Assembly: GCF_000744815.1 (NCBI RefSeq)
Contig: NZ_JQMQ01000005.1
Span: 1,000,055-1,064,054 of the forward strand
Direction of reading: 5' to 3'
DNA from: Phaeacidiphilus oryzae TH49
GTDB lineage: Bacteria; Actinomycetota; Actinomycetes; Streptomycetales; Streptomycetaceae
DNA: 64,000 nt
The notes under the pieces were generated by a model. It had not been told where the DNA came from. It worked only from the letters and a program-made list of their open reading frames with translations, and searched no databases. Below, piece by piece: positions 40,051 through 46,627 of this stretch (positions are counted from its first letter, which is position 1; every line of letters starts with the position of its first letter). Position numbers and translations under genes: made by a program.

Positions 40051-40893
40051 TCACCCCGCGGAACGGCATCCTCCGGACGAGCGCTGGGCGCGCGCGGAGG
40101 CGTACAGGCAGACGGCGGCCGCGGTGGCCAGGTTGAGGCTCTCGGCCCGGCCGTGGATCGGCACTCGCACGACGGCGTCGGCCAGCGCGCGGGTCTCCTC
40201 CGGAAGCCCCCAGGCCTCGTTGCCGAAGACCCAGGCGGTGGGGCCGGTCATGGTGCCCTGGTCCAGCTCGGCGTCCAGGTCTCGGTCGCCGGCCCCGTCC
40301 GCGGCCACCACCCGGAGGCCCTGCGCGCGCAGCGCCCCGACCGCCTTCTCCACCGGGACGCCGATGGCCACCGGGAGATGGAAGAGGCTGCCGACGGAGG
40401 CACGGACCGCCTTGGGGTTGTACGGGTCCACGGACGCGTCGGTGAGCACCACGGCGTCCGCGCCGGCGGCGTCGGCGGTCCGCAGCACAGTGCCGGCGTT
40501 GCCTGGGTCGCGGACGTTGGCCAGCACCGCCACCAGCTTCGGCCGGGCGGCGACCAGCTCCTCGAAGGGGGTGTCCACGAAGCCGCAGAGGGCGGCGACG
40601 CCCTGCGGGGTGACGGTCTCGCAGATCTCGGCGAGCACCTGGTCGGTGGCGGAGAGCACCGGGATGCGGGCGGCGCGGGCGGCGTCCACCAGCTCGGCGT
40701 GCCGCTCGGACGCCTCCGGGGTGACGTAGATCTCGACGACGGCGCCGGGGGTGTGGGCGACCGCCTCGCGCACCGCCTGCGGGCCGTCGGCGATGAACCG
40801 CCGCTCCTTGCTCCGCTGGTTGCGGCGGGCGAGCCGACGCGCGAGCTTCACGCGCGGCGAGTTCGTCGAGGTGAGCTCGGTATCCAATGTCAT
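40051..40893 (-). CDS. SpoU/TrmH-family 23S rRNA or tRNA 2'-O-methyltransferase
   Basis: A 280-residue SPOUT enzyme. N-terminal substrate-binding part: RRNQRSKERRFIADGPQAVREA. SPOUT knot motifs: VAVLANVRDPGNAGTVLRTADAAGADAVVL (motif 1), WVFGNEAWGLPEETRALADAVVRVPI (motif 2) and ESLNLATAAAVCLYASAR (motif 3), binding S-adenosylmethionine. Substrate position cannot be told from sequence. It follows rplT by about 250 bp, part of a conserved Streptomyces order. Confidence 0.92.
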   Translation of the reverse strand: MTLDTELTSTNSPRVKLARRLARRNQRSKERRFIADGPQAVREAVAHTPGAVVEIYVTPEASERHAELVDAARAARIPVLSATDQVLAEICETVTPQGVAALCGFVDTPFEELVAARPKLVAVLANVRDPGNAGTVLRTADAAGADAVVLTDASVDPYNPKAVRASVGSLFHLPVAIGVPVEKAVGALRAQGLRVVAADGAGDRDLDAELDQGTMTGPTAWVFGNEAWGLPEETRALADAVVRVPIHGRAESLNLATAAAVCLYASARAQRSSGGCRSAG

Positions 40894-40977
40894 GGTCCTT
40901 TTTCTGCCCCGCCCGCGGCCGGGCCCGGTGAGCCCGAAGGGCGAGAAGGGACGCGGGGCAGGGCGTGCCCGAGCACC

Positions 40978-41045
40978 AACGGCGCCGCACTCGGCAACGG
41001 AGTCCGGCTTGCCACCGGGTAGCCGTTGCCGAGTGCGGCGCCGTT
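40978..41045. repeat. Perfect 23-bp inverted repeat between rplT and the rRNA methyltransferase
   Basis: AACGGCGCCGCACTCGGCAA plus CGG (40978-41000) is exactly complementary to 41023-41045. The inner 20 or so bases are related to the inner arms of the hairpin at 6019-6148, and a decayed copy of the outer GGTTCCCCGCG core follows at about 41060. Confidence 0.85.
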
Positions 41046-41096
41046 CGCGGAGGGCCGCGCGGTTCCCCGCGTTCCCGCGGTCGCCGCGCGACTCGC

Positions 41097-41124
41097 GGGG
41101 GCCGGGGGCTGTGCCCCGGACCCC
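41097..41124 (-). terminator. Hairpin terminator downstream of rplT
   Basis: GGGGCCGGGG and CCCCGGACCCC pair with one bulge, 19 bp after the rplT stop. No U-tract. Confidence 0.6.
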
Positions 41125-41142
41125 TTCGCTGCTAGCGGGGTG

Positions 41143-41526
41143 TCACGCCGCCTTGGGGGCGTTGACGTCGGCCGGCAGGGCCTTCTGCGCGACCTCGACC
41201 AGCGCGGCGAACGCGTTGGGGTCGGTCACCGCGAGGTCGGCCAGCATCTTGCGGTCGACCTCGACGTTCGCGGCCTTGAGGCCCTGGATGAAGCGGTTGT
41301 AGGTCATGCCGTTCGCACGCGCCGCGGCGTTGATCCGCTGGATCCACAGCTGGCGGAAGTCGCCCTTGCGCTTCTTCCGGTCGTTGTAGTTGTAGACGAA
41401 CGAGTGGGTGACCTGCTCCTTCGCCTTGCGGTACAGGCGCGAGCGCTGCCCGCGGTAACCGCTGGCGCGCTCGAGAACGACCCGGCGCTTCTTGTGGGCA
41501 TTGACTGCCCGCTTGACGCGTGCCAC
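41143..41526 (-). CDS. rplT: 50S ribosomal protein L20
   Basis: A 127-residue, strongly basic protein with the family pattern [66 protein letters not shown] and [15 protein letters not shown]. It binds 23S rRNA early in assembly and in Bacillus represses its own operon. Third gene of infC-rpmI-rplT. Confidence 0.98.
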   Translation of the reverse strand: MARVKRAVNAHKKRRVVLERASGYRGQRSRLYRKAKEQVTHSFVYNYNDRKKRKGDFRQLWIQRINAAARANGMTYNRFIQGLKAANVEVDRKMLADLAVTDPNAFAALVEVAQKALPADVNAPKAA

Positions 41527-41630
41527 TGCATTACTCCTTGATTTGGGCCGTACCGCGACTGGAGGTCGTCACGCGGCCCGCTAGCGAATAGGTCGATGGG
41601 ATCGGCTGGGCCCCGGTCGGGGGCCTGCGA

Positions 41631-41825
41631 TCACTTGCCGAGAAGCTTCTTGATCTTCTTGGCGTCGGCCGGGGCCATCTCGACCGTGCCGGCGAGGCGG
41701 CGGGTCAGCGTCGAGGACTTGTGCTCGAGCAGGTGACGGCGGCCGGCGCGCTGGCGCAGCACCTTGCCGGAGCCGGTGAGCTTGAAGCGCTTGCTGGCAC
41801 CGCTGTGCGTCTTGTTCTTCGGCAT
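41631..41825 (-). CDS. rpmI: 50S ribosomal protein L35
   Basis: A 64-residue basic protein: [20 protein letters not shown] then [19 protein letters not shown], matching L35 over its length. ATG 41825 is the conserved start; an in-frame extension exists but is not part of the family. Lies 128 bp after infC and 104 bp before rplT. Confidence 0.97.
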   Translation of the reverse strand: MPKNKTHSGASKRFKLTGSGKVLRQRAGRRHLLEHKSSTLTRRLAGTVEMAPADAKKIKKLLGK

Positions 41826-41953
41826 GTCGCCGTATCTCCTCGTCGGTCCGCTCCCGCCCGGCACCGGGCGCGGGCGGGAGCGCTGCTGTCGTCTTACTGG
41901 GAACCGAGGCGGCTCCAGGCCGGGACCGAGGCGGATGCCTCGGCTCGGTACGC

Positions 41954-42616
41954 CTACTCGCCTTCGGGCGCCTGCTCGGCGTCCGGAGTCTCGTCGGCGT
42001 CGGTCGCGACGTCGGCATCGACGTCGGCGTCGATGTCCTGGCGTCCCTGGCGCTCCGCCTTACGGGCGGCGGCCGCCTCGCGGGCTTCGGCCATTGCCTC
42101 GGTCTTCTTCTTGTGCGGACCGAGAACCATGATCATGTTCCGGCCGTCCTGCTTGGGATTGGACTCGACGAAGCCGAGGTCCTGGACGTCCTCCGCGAGC
42201 CGCTGCAGCAGCCGGTAGCCCAACTCGGGGCGCGACTGCTCACGACCGCGGAACATGATCGTGATCTTGACCTTGTCGCCCTGCTTGAGGAACCGAACGA
42301 CGTGACCCTTCTTGGTGTCATAGTCGTGCGGGTCGATCTTCGGCCGGAGCTTCATCTCCTTGATGACCGTGTGCGCCTGGTTCTTGCGCGCTTCACGGGC
42401 CTTCATGGCGGACTCGTACTTGAACTTGCCGTAGTCCATGAGCTTGCACACCGGCGGCCTGGCGGTCGCCGCGACCTCGACCAGGTCGAGGTCGTACTCC
42501 TGGGCAAGTTCCAGGGCCTTGGCAAGCGGCACGATGCCGACCTGCTCGCCGCTGGGACCGACGAGTCGCACCTCGGGGACGCGAATCCGGTCGTTGATGC
42601 GGGGCTCGGTGCTGAT
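41954..42616 (-). CDS. infC: Translation initiation factor IF-3, with a non-canonical ATC start
   Basis: A 220-residue factor that keeps 30S subunits free and checks the start codon. The conserved N-terminus reads [20 protein letters not shown] and must begin at ATC 42616-42614, because GAGGAGG lies four bases before it; no ATG or GTG is at this place and a start at the next one (GTG 42574) would cut 14 conserved residues. E. coli infC also starts at a rare codon (ATT), the basis of IF-3 autoregulation. The N-domain ([19 protein letters not shown]) and C-domain ([21 protein letters not shown]) are complete, with an acidic Asp/Glu tail usual in Streptomyces. Confidence 0.93.
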   Translation of the reverse strand: MSTEPRINDRIRVPEVRLVGPSGEQVGIVPLAKALELAQEYDLDLVEVAATARPPVCKLMDYGKFKYESAMKAREARKNQAHTVIKEMKLRPKIDPHDYDTKKGHVVRFLKQGDKVKITIMFRGREQSRPELGYRLLQRLAEDVQDLGFVESNPKQDGRNMIMVLGPHKKKTEAMAEAREAAAARKAERQGRQDIDADVDADVATDADETPDAEQAPEGE

Positions 42617-42710
42617 GGGGCCTCCTCGGTTGCACCGCGCGGCCGCTCTCGGCGGTCGCGGCTGGCGGAATACTGATTCCTACCGGCCTGCCGCGCGCTG
42701 CTCATACACG

Positions 42711-42745
42711 AAAAAAGAGCCTCGCGCTGCACGCAAGCGAGGCTC
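42711..42745 (-). terminator. Intrinsic terminator inside the infC leader (attenuator)
   Basis: On the minus strand GAGCCTCGC (42745-42737), an 11-base loop, GCGAGGCTC (42725-42717) and six T (42716-42711). It ends 95 bases before the infC start. The only minus-strand transcript reaching it is the infC leader, since the next gene upstream is divergent. A U-tracted terminator is rare in this genome. Confidence 0.85.
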
Positions 42746-42897
42746 CACATCATCATCCGAACCCGGGGACGCCGGGATTCCCACCCGGCCCGGGTTCGGA
42801 AGCGGTCACCGCCGCCCCGATGAAGGACGCGGTTCCGCTTGACCTGACCCGTCGGCCCGGAGGTCGATCGGGTGGGAGACTGATCATGTGGAGCCTC
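42739..42897 (-). promoter_or_regulatory. 12-bp long-range pairing that competes with the infC leader terminator
   Basis: GAGGCTCCACAT on the minus strand at 42897-42886 is exactly complementary to ATGTGGAGCCTC at 42750-42739. The first copy covers four bases of the upstream reading frame's Shine-Dalgarno and two of its ATG. The second covers seven of nine bases of the terminator 5' arm. The pairing and the terminator cannot coexist, the arrangement of an antiterminator switch. Confidence 0.65.
42753..42887 (-). CDS. Candidate upstream reading frame (44 codons) in the infC leader
   Basis: ATG 42887 with GGAGG six bases upstream; the product starts MISLPPDRPPGRRVRSSGTA and ends GGNPGVPGFG. 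The TGA (42755-42753) is three bases before the pairing strand of the switch and eight before the terminator stem. A ribosome finishing here would cover the terminator 5' arm. No homolog is recognised. Being in the leader, it is probably translated for regulation rather than for its product. Proline codons are frequent (10 of 44 with several PP pairs), which could slow ribosomes. Confidence 0.45.
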   Translation of the reverse strand: MISLPPDRPPGRRVRSSGTASFIGAAVTASEPGPGGNPGVPGFG

Positions 42898-42941
42898 CAC
42901 TTGCGGACCGGGCACAGAAGTGTCCGGTCGGTCAGTCCGAA

Positions 42942-42947
42942 AGCATA
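42942..42947 (-). promoter_or_regulatory. Probable -10 of the infC operon promoter
   Basis: TATGCT on the minus strand; no strong -35. It would start transcription near 42935, about 30 bases before the Shine-Dalgarno of the leader reading frame. Confidence 0.35.
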
Positions 42948-43001
42948 CCAGCGCCGACCGGGTGCCATGTATTCCTGCAGGCCCCCGTACCCTCGTGCTT
43001 C

Positions 43002-43361
43002 ATGAGCAACGACCCTGAGAACGCCAGCCCGACCCCGGACGACCTCGCCCGGGACATCGCCGATGTGCCGGCGGTGGAGGTCATCACCACCGTGGCGGTG
43101 CATCTGATGAGCGCGGCGGCGGTGAACCTGGGGCTCGCGGAGGGCGGCGAGGAGCAGAAGGACCTCGACGAGGCGCGCAAGCTGATCACCGCGCTGGCCG
43201 GGCTGGTGACCGCGGGCGCGCCGGAGATCAGCAACTTCCACGCGGCGCCGCTGCGGGACGGCCTGAAGTCCCTGCAGCTGGCCTTCCGCGAGGCCTCCCT
43301 GGTCCCGGACGCGCCGGGCTCGGGTCCGGGCGAGAAGTACACCGGCCCCGTCTACGCGTAA
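43002..43361 (+). CDS. DUF1844 protein
   Basis: A 119-residue acidic protein. ADVPAVEVITTVAVHLMSAAAVNLGLAEGGEEQKDLDEARKLITALAGLVTAG is the DUF1844 core, found in many bacteria next to infC; function not known. Start ATG 43002 has no Shine-Dalgarno, but TACCCT lies eight bases upstream, so the message looks leaderless. Divergent from the infC operon. Confidence 0.9.
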   Translation: MSNDPENASPTPDDLARDIADVPAVEVITTVAVHLMSAAAVNLGLAEGGEEQKDLDEARKLITALAGLVTAGAPEISNFHAAPLRDGLKSLQLAFREASLVPDAPGSGPGEKYTGPVYA

Positions 43362-43387
43362 GCGACGCCCCGAGCGCAGCGCGCCCA

Positions 43388-43563
43388 AGCGCAGCGCCGC
43401 AGGCGCCGGCCAGGGGCGCGGGGAACTGCGCGCCCAGCCAATTACGGTTCGCAGTCGGCAGCGGCCTCTGGGGTGCAACCCAAGCGCCGTTGCCGGGTGC
43501 GGCGCCGTAGGCGGCTGGTTGCGCAGTTCCCCGCGCCCCTCACTTGCGTCTGCGGCGCTGCGC
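43388..43563. repeat. Large intergenic hairpin of the GGGGCGCGGGGAACTGC family
   Basis: Outer arms GCGCAGCGCCGCAGGCG / CGTCTGCGGCGCTGCGC (about 43389-43405, 43547-43563, one mismatch) and inner perfect 20-bp arms AGGGGCGCGGGGAACTGCGC (43412-43431) with its complement at 43521-43540. Between convergent DUF1844 and sseB genes, like the copy at 6019-6148. Confidence 0.85.
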
Positions 43564-43575
43564 GCGGGGCGGGCT

Positions 43576-44358
43576 CTACCGGCTTGCGGCCTCTGCGGAG
43601 AAGAACGGGGTCTCCGGTTCGCGGGTGGCCGGGGGGACCACCGCGAGGTCGAGGCCTCGGAGCAGGAGCGCGCGCAGGCGCTCGTCCTCCGCGAGCGCGG
43701 CGGCCACCGCCTGCGGCACCTCCGGCCCGGCCCCCGGCGCCAGCACCAGCGCCAGCAGCGCGTCGGCCTGCTGGGAGGGCAGCAGATGCGCGCGCGCCAC
43801 CCCCGCCTGCCCCGCGAGGAGCTCCCGCAGCGCGGCCGCCACCTGCGGGTCGGTCAGGATGTCCCCCGGCGTCCGCCCCTGCGCCAGCACCCGCATCGCG
43901 GGTCCGCTGAGCTCGAAGAAGTGCGGGCCGGCCAGGTCGATCAGCAGCGCCTCGGCCCGCTCGGACCAGGCCGCCTCGATCGCCTGCCGGGTCGGCACGG
44001 GCGCCGGACGGGCGTCCGCCCGCCAGGCCTGGAGCGAGGCCAGCGAGGTGAACGCCGGGAGTCCGCGGCGGCCGTCCGGGGCCTCGATGGTGGGCACCGC
44101 CATGTCGCTGGACTTCTCGCGCTTGTGGCCGTGCTCGTCGATCTCCGCCTCGCCCAGCACGGCGACGATCGGGACCAGCAGCCGGGCGCCGGCCAGCGCG
44201 GTCAGCACCTCCCGCTCCGCCTCGGCCGCACCGCCCCCGGCGGCACCGCCCTCGGCCGCATGTCGGGCCAGGGCCGCGGCCAGCCGCGGGTCGGCGGAAC
44301 CGTCGTCCCCGGCGAAGCCGGAGTCGGGGATGTTCTTGGCGTTCGTCGTCCCGTGCAC
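43576..44358 (-). CDS. SseB-family protein
   Basis: A 260-residue protein of the SseB-like family: LAGARLLVPIVAVLGEAEIDEHGHKREKSSDMAVPTIEAPDGRRGLPAFTSLASLQAW, with a DIAGP-like LLIDLAGPHFFELSG later. In Streptomyces it follows DUF1844; role unknown. Start GTG 44358 (HGTTNAKNIPDSGFAG) has no Shine-Dalgarno; TAGGCT lies six bases upstream on the minus strand, so a leaderless message is likely. Confidence 0.9.
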   Translation of the reverse strand: MHGTTNAKNIPDSGFAGDDGSADPRLAAALARHAAEGGAAGGGAAEAEREVLTALAGARLLVPIVAVLGEAEIDEHGHKREKSSDMAVPTIEAPDGRRGLPAFTSLASLQAWRADARPAPVPTRQAIEAAWSERAEALLIDLAGPHFFELSGPAMRVLAQGRTPGDILTDPQVAAALRELLAGQAGVARAHLLPSQQADALLALVLAPGAGPEVPQAVAAALAEDERLRALLLRGLDLAVVPPATREPETPFFSAEAASR

Positions 44359-44412
44359 CGGACGAGCCTATCCGGCCGCTCCTGCCGGTTCCCATCCGCG
44401 CCTCGTCCCTGG

Positions 44413-44449
44413 GTGCGGAGTGCGAGGTGCGGGGTGCGGAGTGCGGAGT
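44413..44449. repeat. Short tandem GTGCGGAG-type repeat
   Basis: About five imperfect 7-8 bp units (GTGCGGA, GTGCGAG, GTGCGGG, GTGCGGA, GTGCGGA) between divergent sseB and the serine hydrolase gene. Similar GGAGTGC units occur at about 16456. Confidence 0.7.
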
Positions 44450-44501
44450 AGCGTCGGCTCGGCGGTGGCGGGCAGCGGAGGAGAGGAGTGGTGGGAGCGA
44501 C

Positions 44502-45203
44502 GTGGCGGACGAGCGGGTCTCGGTCTCGACGGCGGTGCTCGATCCGGTGAGCGGAGCGACCGGCCTCCACGAGAGCCGCCCCGGACACCTCTTCGTCACC
44601 GCGAGCATCGTCAAGGCGGACGTCCTCGCCACCCTGCTGCTCCAGACGCAGGACGCCGGAACCGCGCTGACGGGGACTCAGTCGGCGCTGGCCACCGCGA
44701 TGATCGCGGAGAGCGACAACGCCGCCACCGGCCGGCTGTGGACGGAGATCGGCGGCGACGAGGGGCTGAACGCCGCCAACAAGCGCTTCGGCCTCACCTC
44801 GACCACCGGCGGCGAGAACGGCTACTGGGGCCTGACCACCACGATCGCCGCCGACCAGTCGGTCCTCCTCCGGCAGCTCCTCGGCCCCGCCTCCGACTCG
44901 CTGCTGGACTCCGGTCGGCGGGCGTACGTCAGAGGGCTGATGGAGTCGGTCGTCCCCGGCCAGCGGTGGGGGGTGAGCTCCGCGGCGGATCCCGGGACGA
45001 GGACCGCGCTGAAGAACGGCTGGCTGCCGCGCGGCAGCAGCGGGCTGTGGGTGGTCAACAGCATCGGCGCGGTCCGCCGGGGCGGGCGCACGCTGCTGCT
45101 GGCGGCCCTCTCGGACGGCCACGCGACCCAGGCGGACGGGATCGCCCGGGTCGAGGCGGCGGCCCGGGCCACGGCCGAGGCGCTCCGCGGATCGGCTGAT
45201 TGA
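44502..45203 (+). CDS. Class A beta-lactamase-related serine hydrolase
   Basis: A 233-residue protein with the full set of penicillin-recognising motifs: TASIVKADV (S-x-x-K nucleophile), IAESDNAAT (SDN loop) and ALKNGWLPR (KNG in place of KTG). No signal peptide is visible, which is unusual for beta-lactamases and argues for a cytoplasmic or unconventionally exported hydrolase. GTG 44502 follows GGGAG at four bases and was preferred to an ATG at 44427 within the repeat. Activity on antibiotics is not implied. Confidence 0.85.
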   Translation: MADERVSVSTAVLDPVSGATGLHESRPGHLFVTASIVKADVLATLLLQTQDAGTALTGTQSALATAMIAESDNAATGRLWTEIGGDEGLNAANKRFGLTSTTGGENGYWGLTTTIAADQSVLLRQLLGPASDSLLDSGRRAYVRGLMESVVPGQRWGVSSAADPGTRTALKNGWLPRGSSGLWVVNSIGAVRRGGRTLLLAALSDGHATQADGIARVEAAARATAEALRGSAD

Positions 45204-45249
45204 TCGCGTACATCTGTTCAGGCGGGCCGGCCTGTGGCACGCTGCGCGC

Positions 45250-46482
45250 ATGTCGGTGCTGGGATCACGCAAGCCGGAGCTGCGGCAGCGCGCGGCCGAT
45301 CGCGCGCGCCTGGAACGCGCGACCGCGCATCTGGAGGCCCCCCTCGCGGTGGTCGACCTGGACGCCTTCGACGCCAACGCGGACGATCTCGTGCGCCGGG
45401 CCGGCGGCAAGCCGATCCGGGTGGCCAGCAAGTCCGTACGCTGCCGGGCGCTGCTGGAACGGGTGCTGGCACGGCCCGGCTTCCGCGGGGTGATGAGCTT
45501 CACCCTGCCCGAGTCGCTCTGGCTGGCCCGCGAGGGCTACCAGGACGTGCTGCTGGCCTACCCGTCGATGGACCGCCGGGCGTACGCGGAACTGGCCTCG
45601 GACGCCAAGCTGGCGCGGGCGGTCGCGGTGATGGTGGACGACGCCTCCCAGCTCGCGGAGATCGACGCGGCCCGGGCCGGCGGGCGCGAGGAGATCCGGG
45701 TCTGCCTGGAGATGGACACCGCCCTGCGGATGCTCGGCGGGCGGGTGCGGATCGGCGCCCGCCGCTCCCCCGCGCGAACCCCCGAACAGCTGGCCGGACT
45801 GGCCAAGTTCATCGCCCGGCGCCCGGGCTACCGGGTGGTCGGGCTGATGGCCTACGAGGGGCATATCGCCGGGGTCGGCGACCGGGTCGCCGGACATCCG
45901 GTGCGCTCCGCGGCGGTCCGGATGATGCAGGCGAAGGCCCGCGAGGAGCTGGCCAGGCGCCGGGCGGACGTGGTGCGGGCGGTCCAGGACGCGGTCGGCG
46001 AGCTGGAGTTCGTCAACGGCGGCGGGACCGGCAGCGTCCAGCACACGGCGGCCGAGGCGGCGGTCACCGAGATCGCGGCCGGGTCGGGGCTGTACGTGCC
46101 GCGGCTCTTCGACAACTACACCTCCTTCGCCGGGCGTCCGGCGGCGTACTTCGCCCAGCCGGTGGTGCGGCGCTCGGGTCCGGGGACGGTGACCGTGCTG
46201 GGCGGCGGGTATCCGGCCTCCGGGGCGGCGGGGCCGGACAGGTCCCCGGTGCCGTGGCTGCCGGCCGGGCTGCGGTACGACGGGCAGGAGGGCGCCGGCG
46301 AGGTGCAGACGCCGCTGCTGGGCGCGGCGGCGGACCGGCTGGCGCTGGGCGACCGGGTGTGGTTCCGGCACGCCAAGGCCGGTGAGCTCTGCGAGCGCTT
46401 CGCCGAGCTGCACCTGGTCTCGGGCGACCGGGTGGTGGAGACGGTGCCGACCTATCGCGGCGAGGGCAAGACCTTCCTCTGA
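45250..46482 (+). CDS. PLP-dependent amino-acid deaminase/aldolase (alanine-racemase fold)
   Basis: A 410-residue fold-type III PLP enzyme. The Schiff-base lysine is in KPIRVASKSVRCRALLERVL; EIRVCLEMDTALRM and VVGLMAYEGHIAG are barrel strands; EFVNGGGTGSVQHTA is the phosphate-binding loop; and the C-terminal GDRVWFRHAKAGELCERF holds a metal-binding His-x-Cys pattern as in D-threonine aldolase / D-serine dehydratase. The exact substrate is not clear. ATG 45250. A strong hairpin follows. Confidence 0.87.
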   Translation: MSVLGSRKPELRQRAADRARLERATAHLEAPLAVVDLDAFDANADDLVRRAGGKPIRVASKSVRCRALLERVLARPGFRGVMSFTLPESLWLAREGYQDVLLAYPSMDRRAYAELASDAKLARAVAVMVDDASQLAEIDAARAGGREEIRVCLEMDTALRMLGGRVRIGARRSPARTPEQLAGLAKFIARRPGYRVVGLMAYEGHIAGVGDRVAGHPVRSAAVRMMQAKAREELARRRADVVRAVQDAVGELEFVNGGGTGSVQHTAAEAAVTEIAAGSGLYVPRLFDNYTSFAGRPAAYFAQPVVRRSGPGTVTVLGGGYPASGAAGPDRSPVPWLPAGLRYDGQEGAGEVQTPLLGAAADRLALGDRVWFRHAKAGELCERFAELHLVSGDRVVETVPTYRGEGKTFL

Positions 46483-46502
46483 TCCTCCGCACCTCCGCTC
46501 CG

Positions 46503-46529
46503 CCGGTCCGGCGCGGTCCGCCGGACCGG
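46503..46529 (+). terminator. Hairpin terminator after the PLP enzyme gene
   Basis: CCGGTCCGGC and GCCGGACCGG are perfect complements around a 7-base loop, 20 bp after the stop. Confidence 0.7.
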
Positions 46530-46627
46530 TGATGTTGCGCGCGTCGAACGTGTGGTCCCACGAGGGGAGGCGGGGCCGCCTAGCGTGGTGATCACATCGA
46601 CGTCCGACGAGCGCGCAGGGAAGGCCC

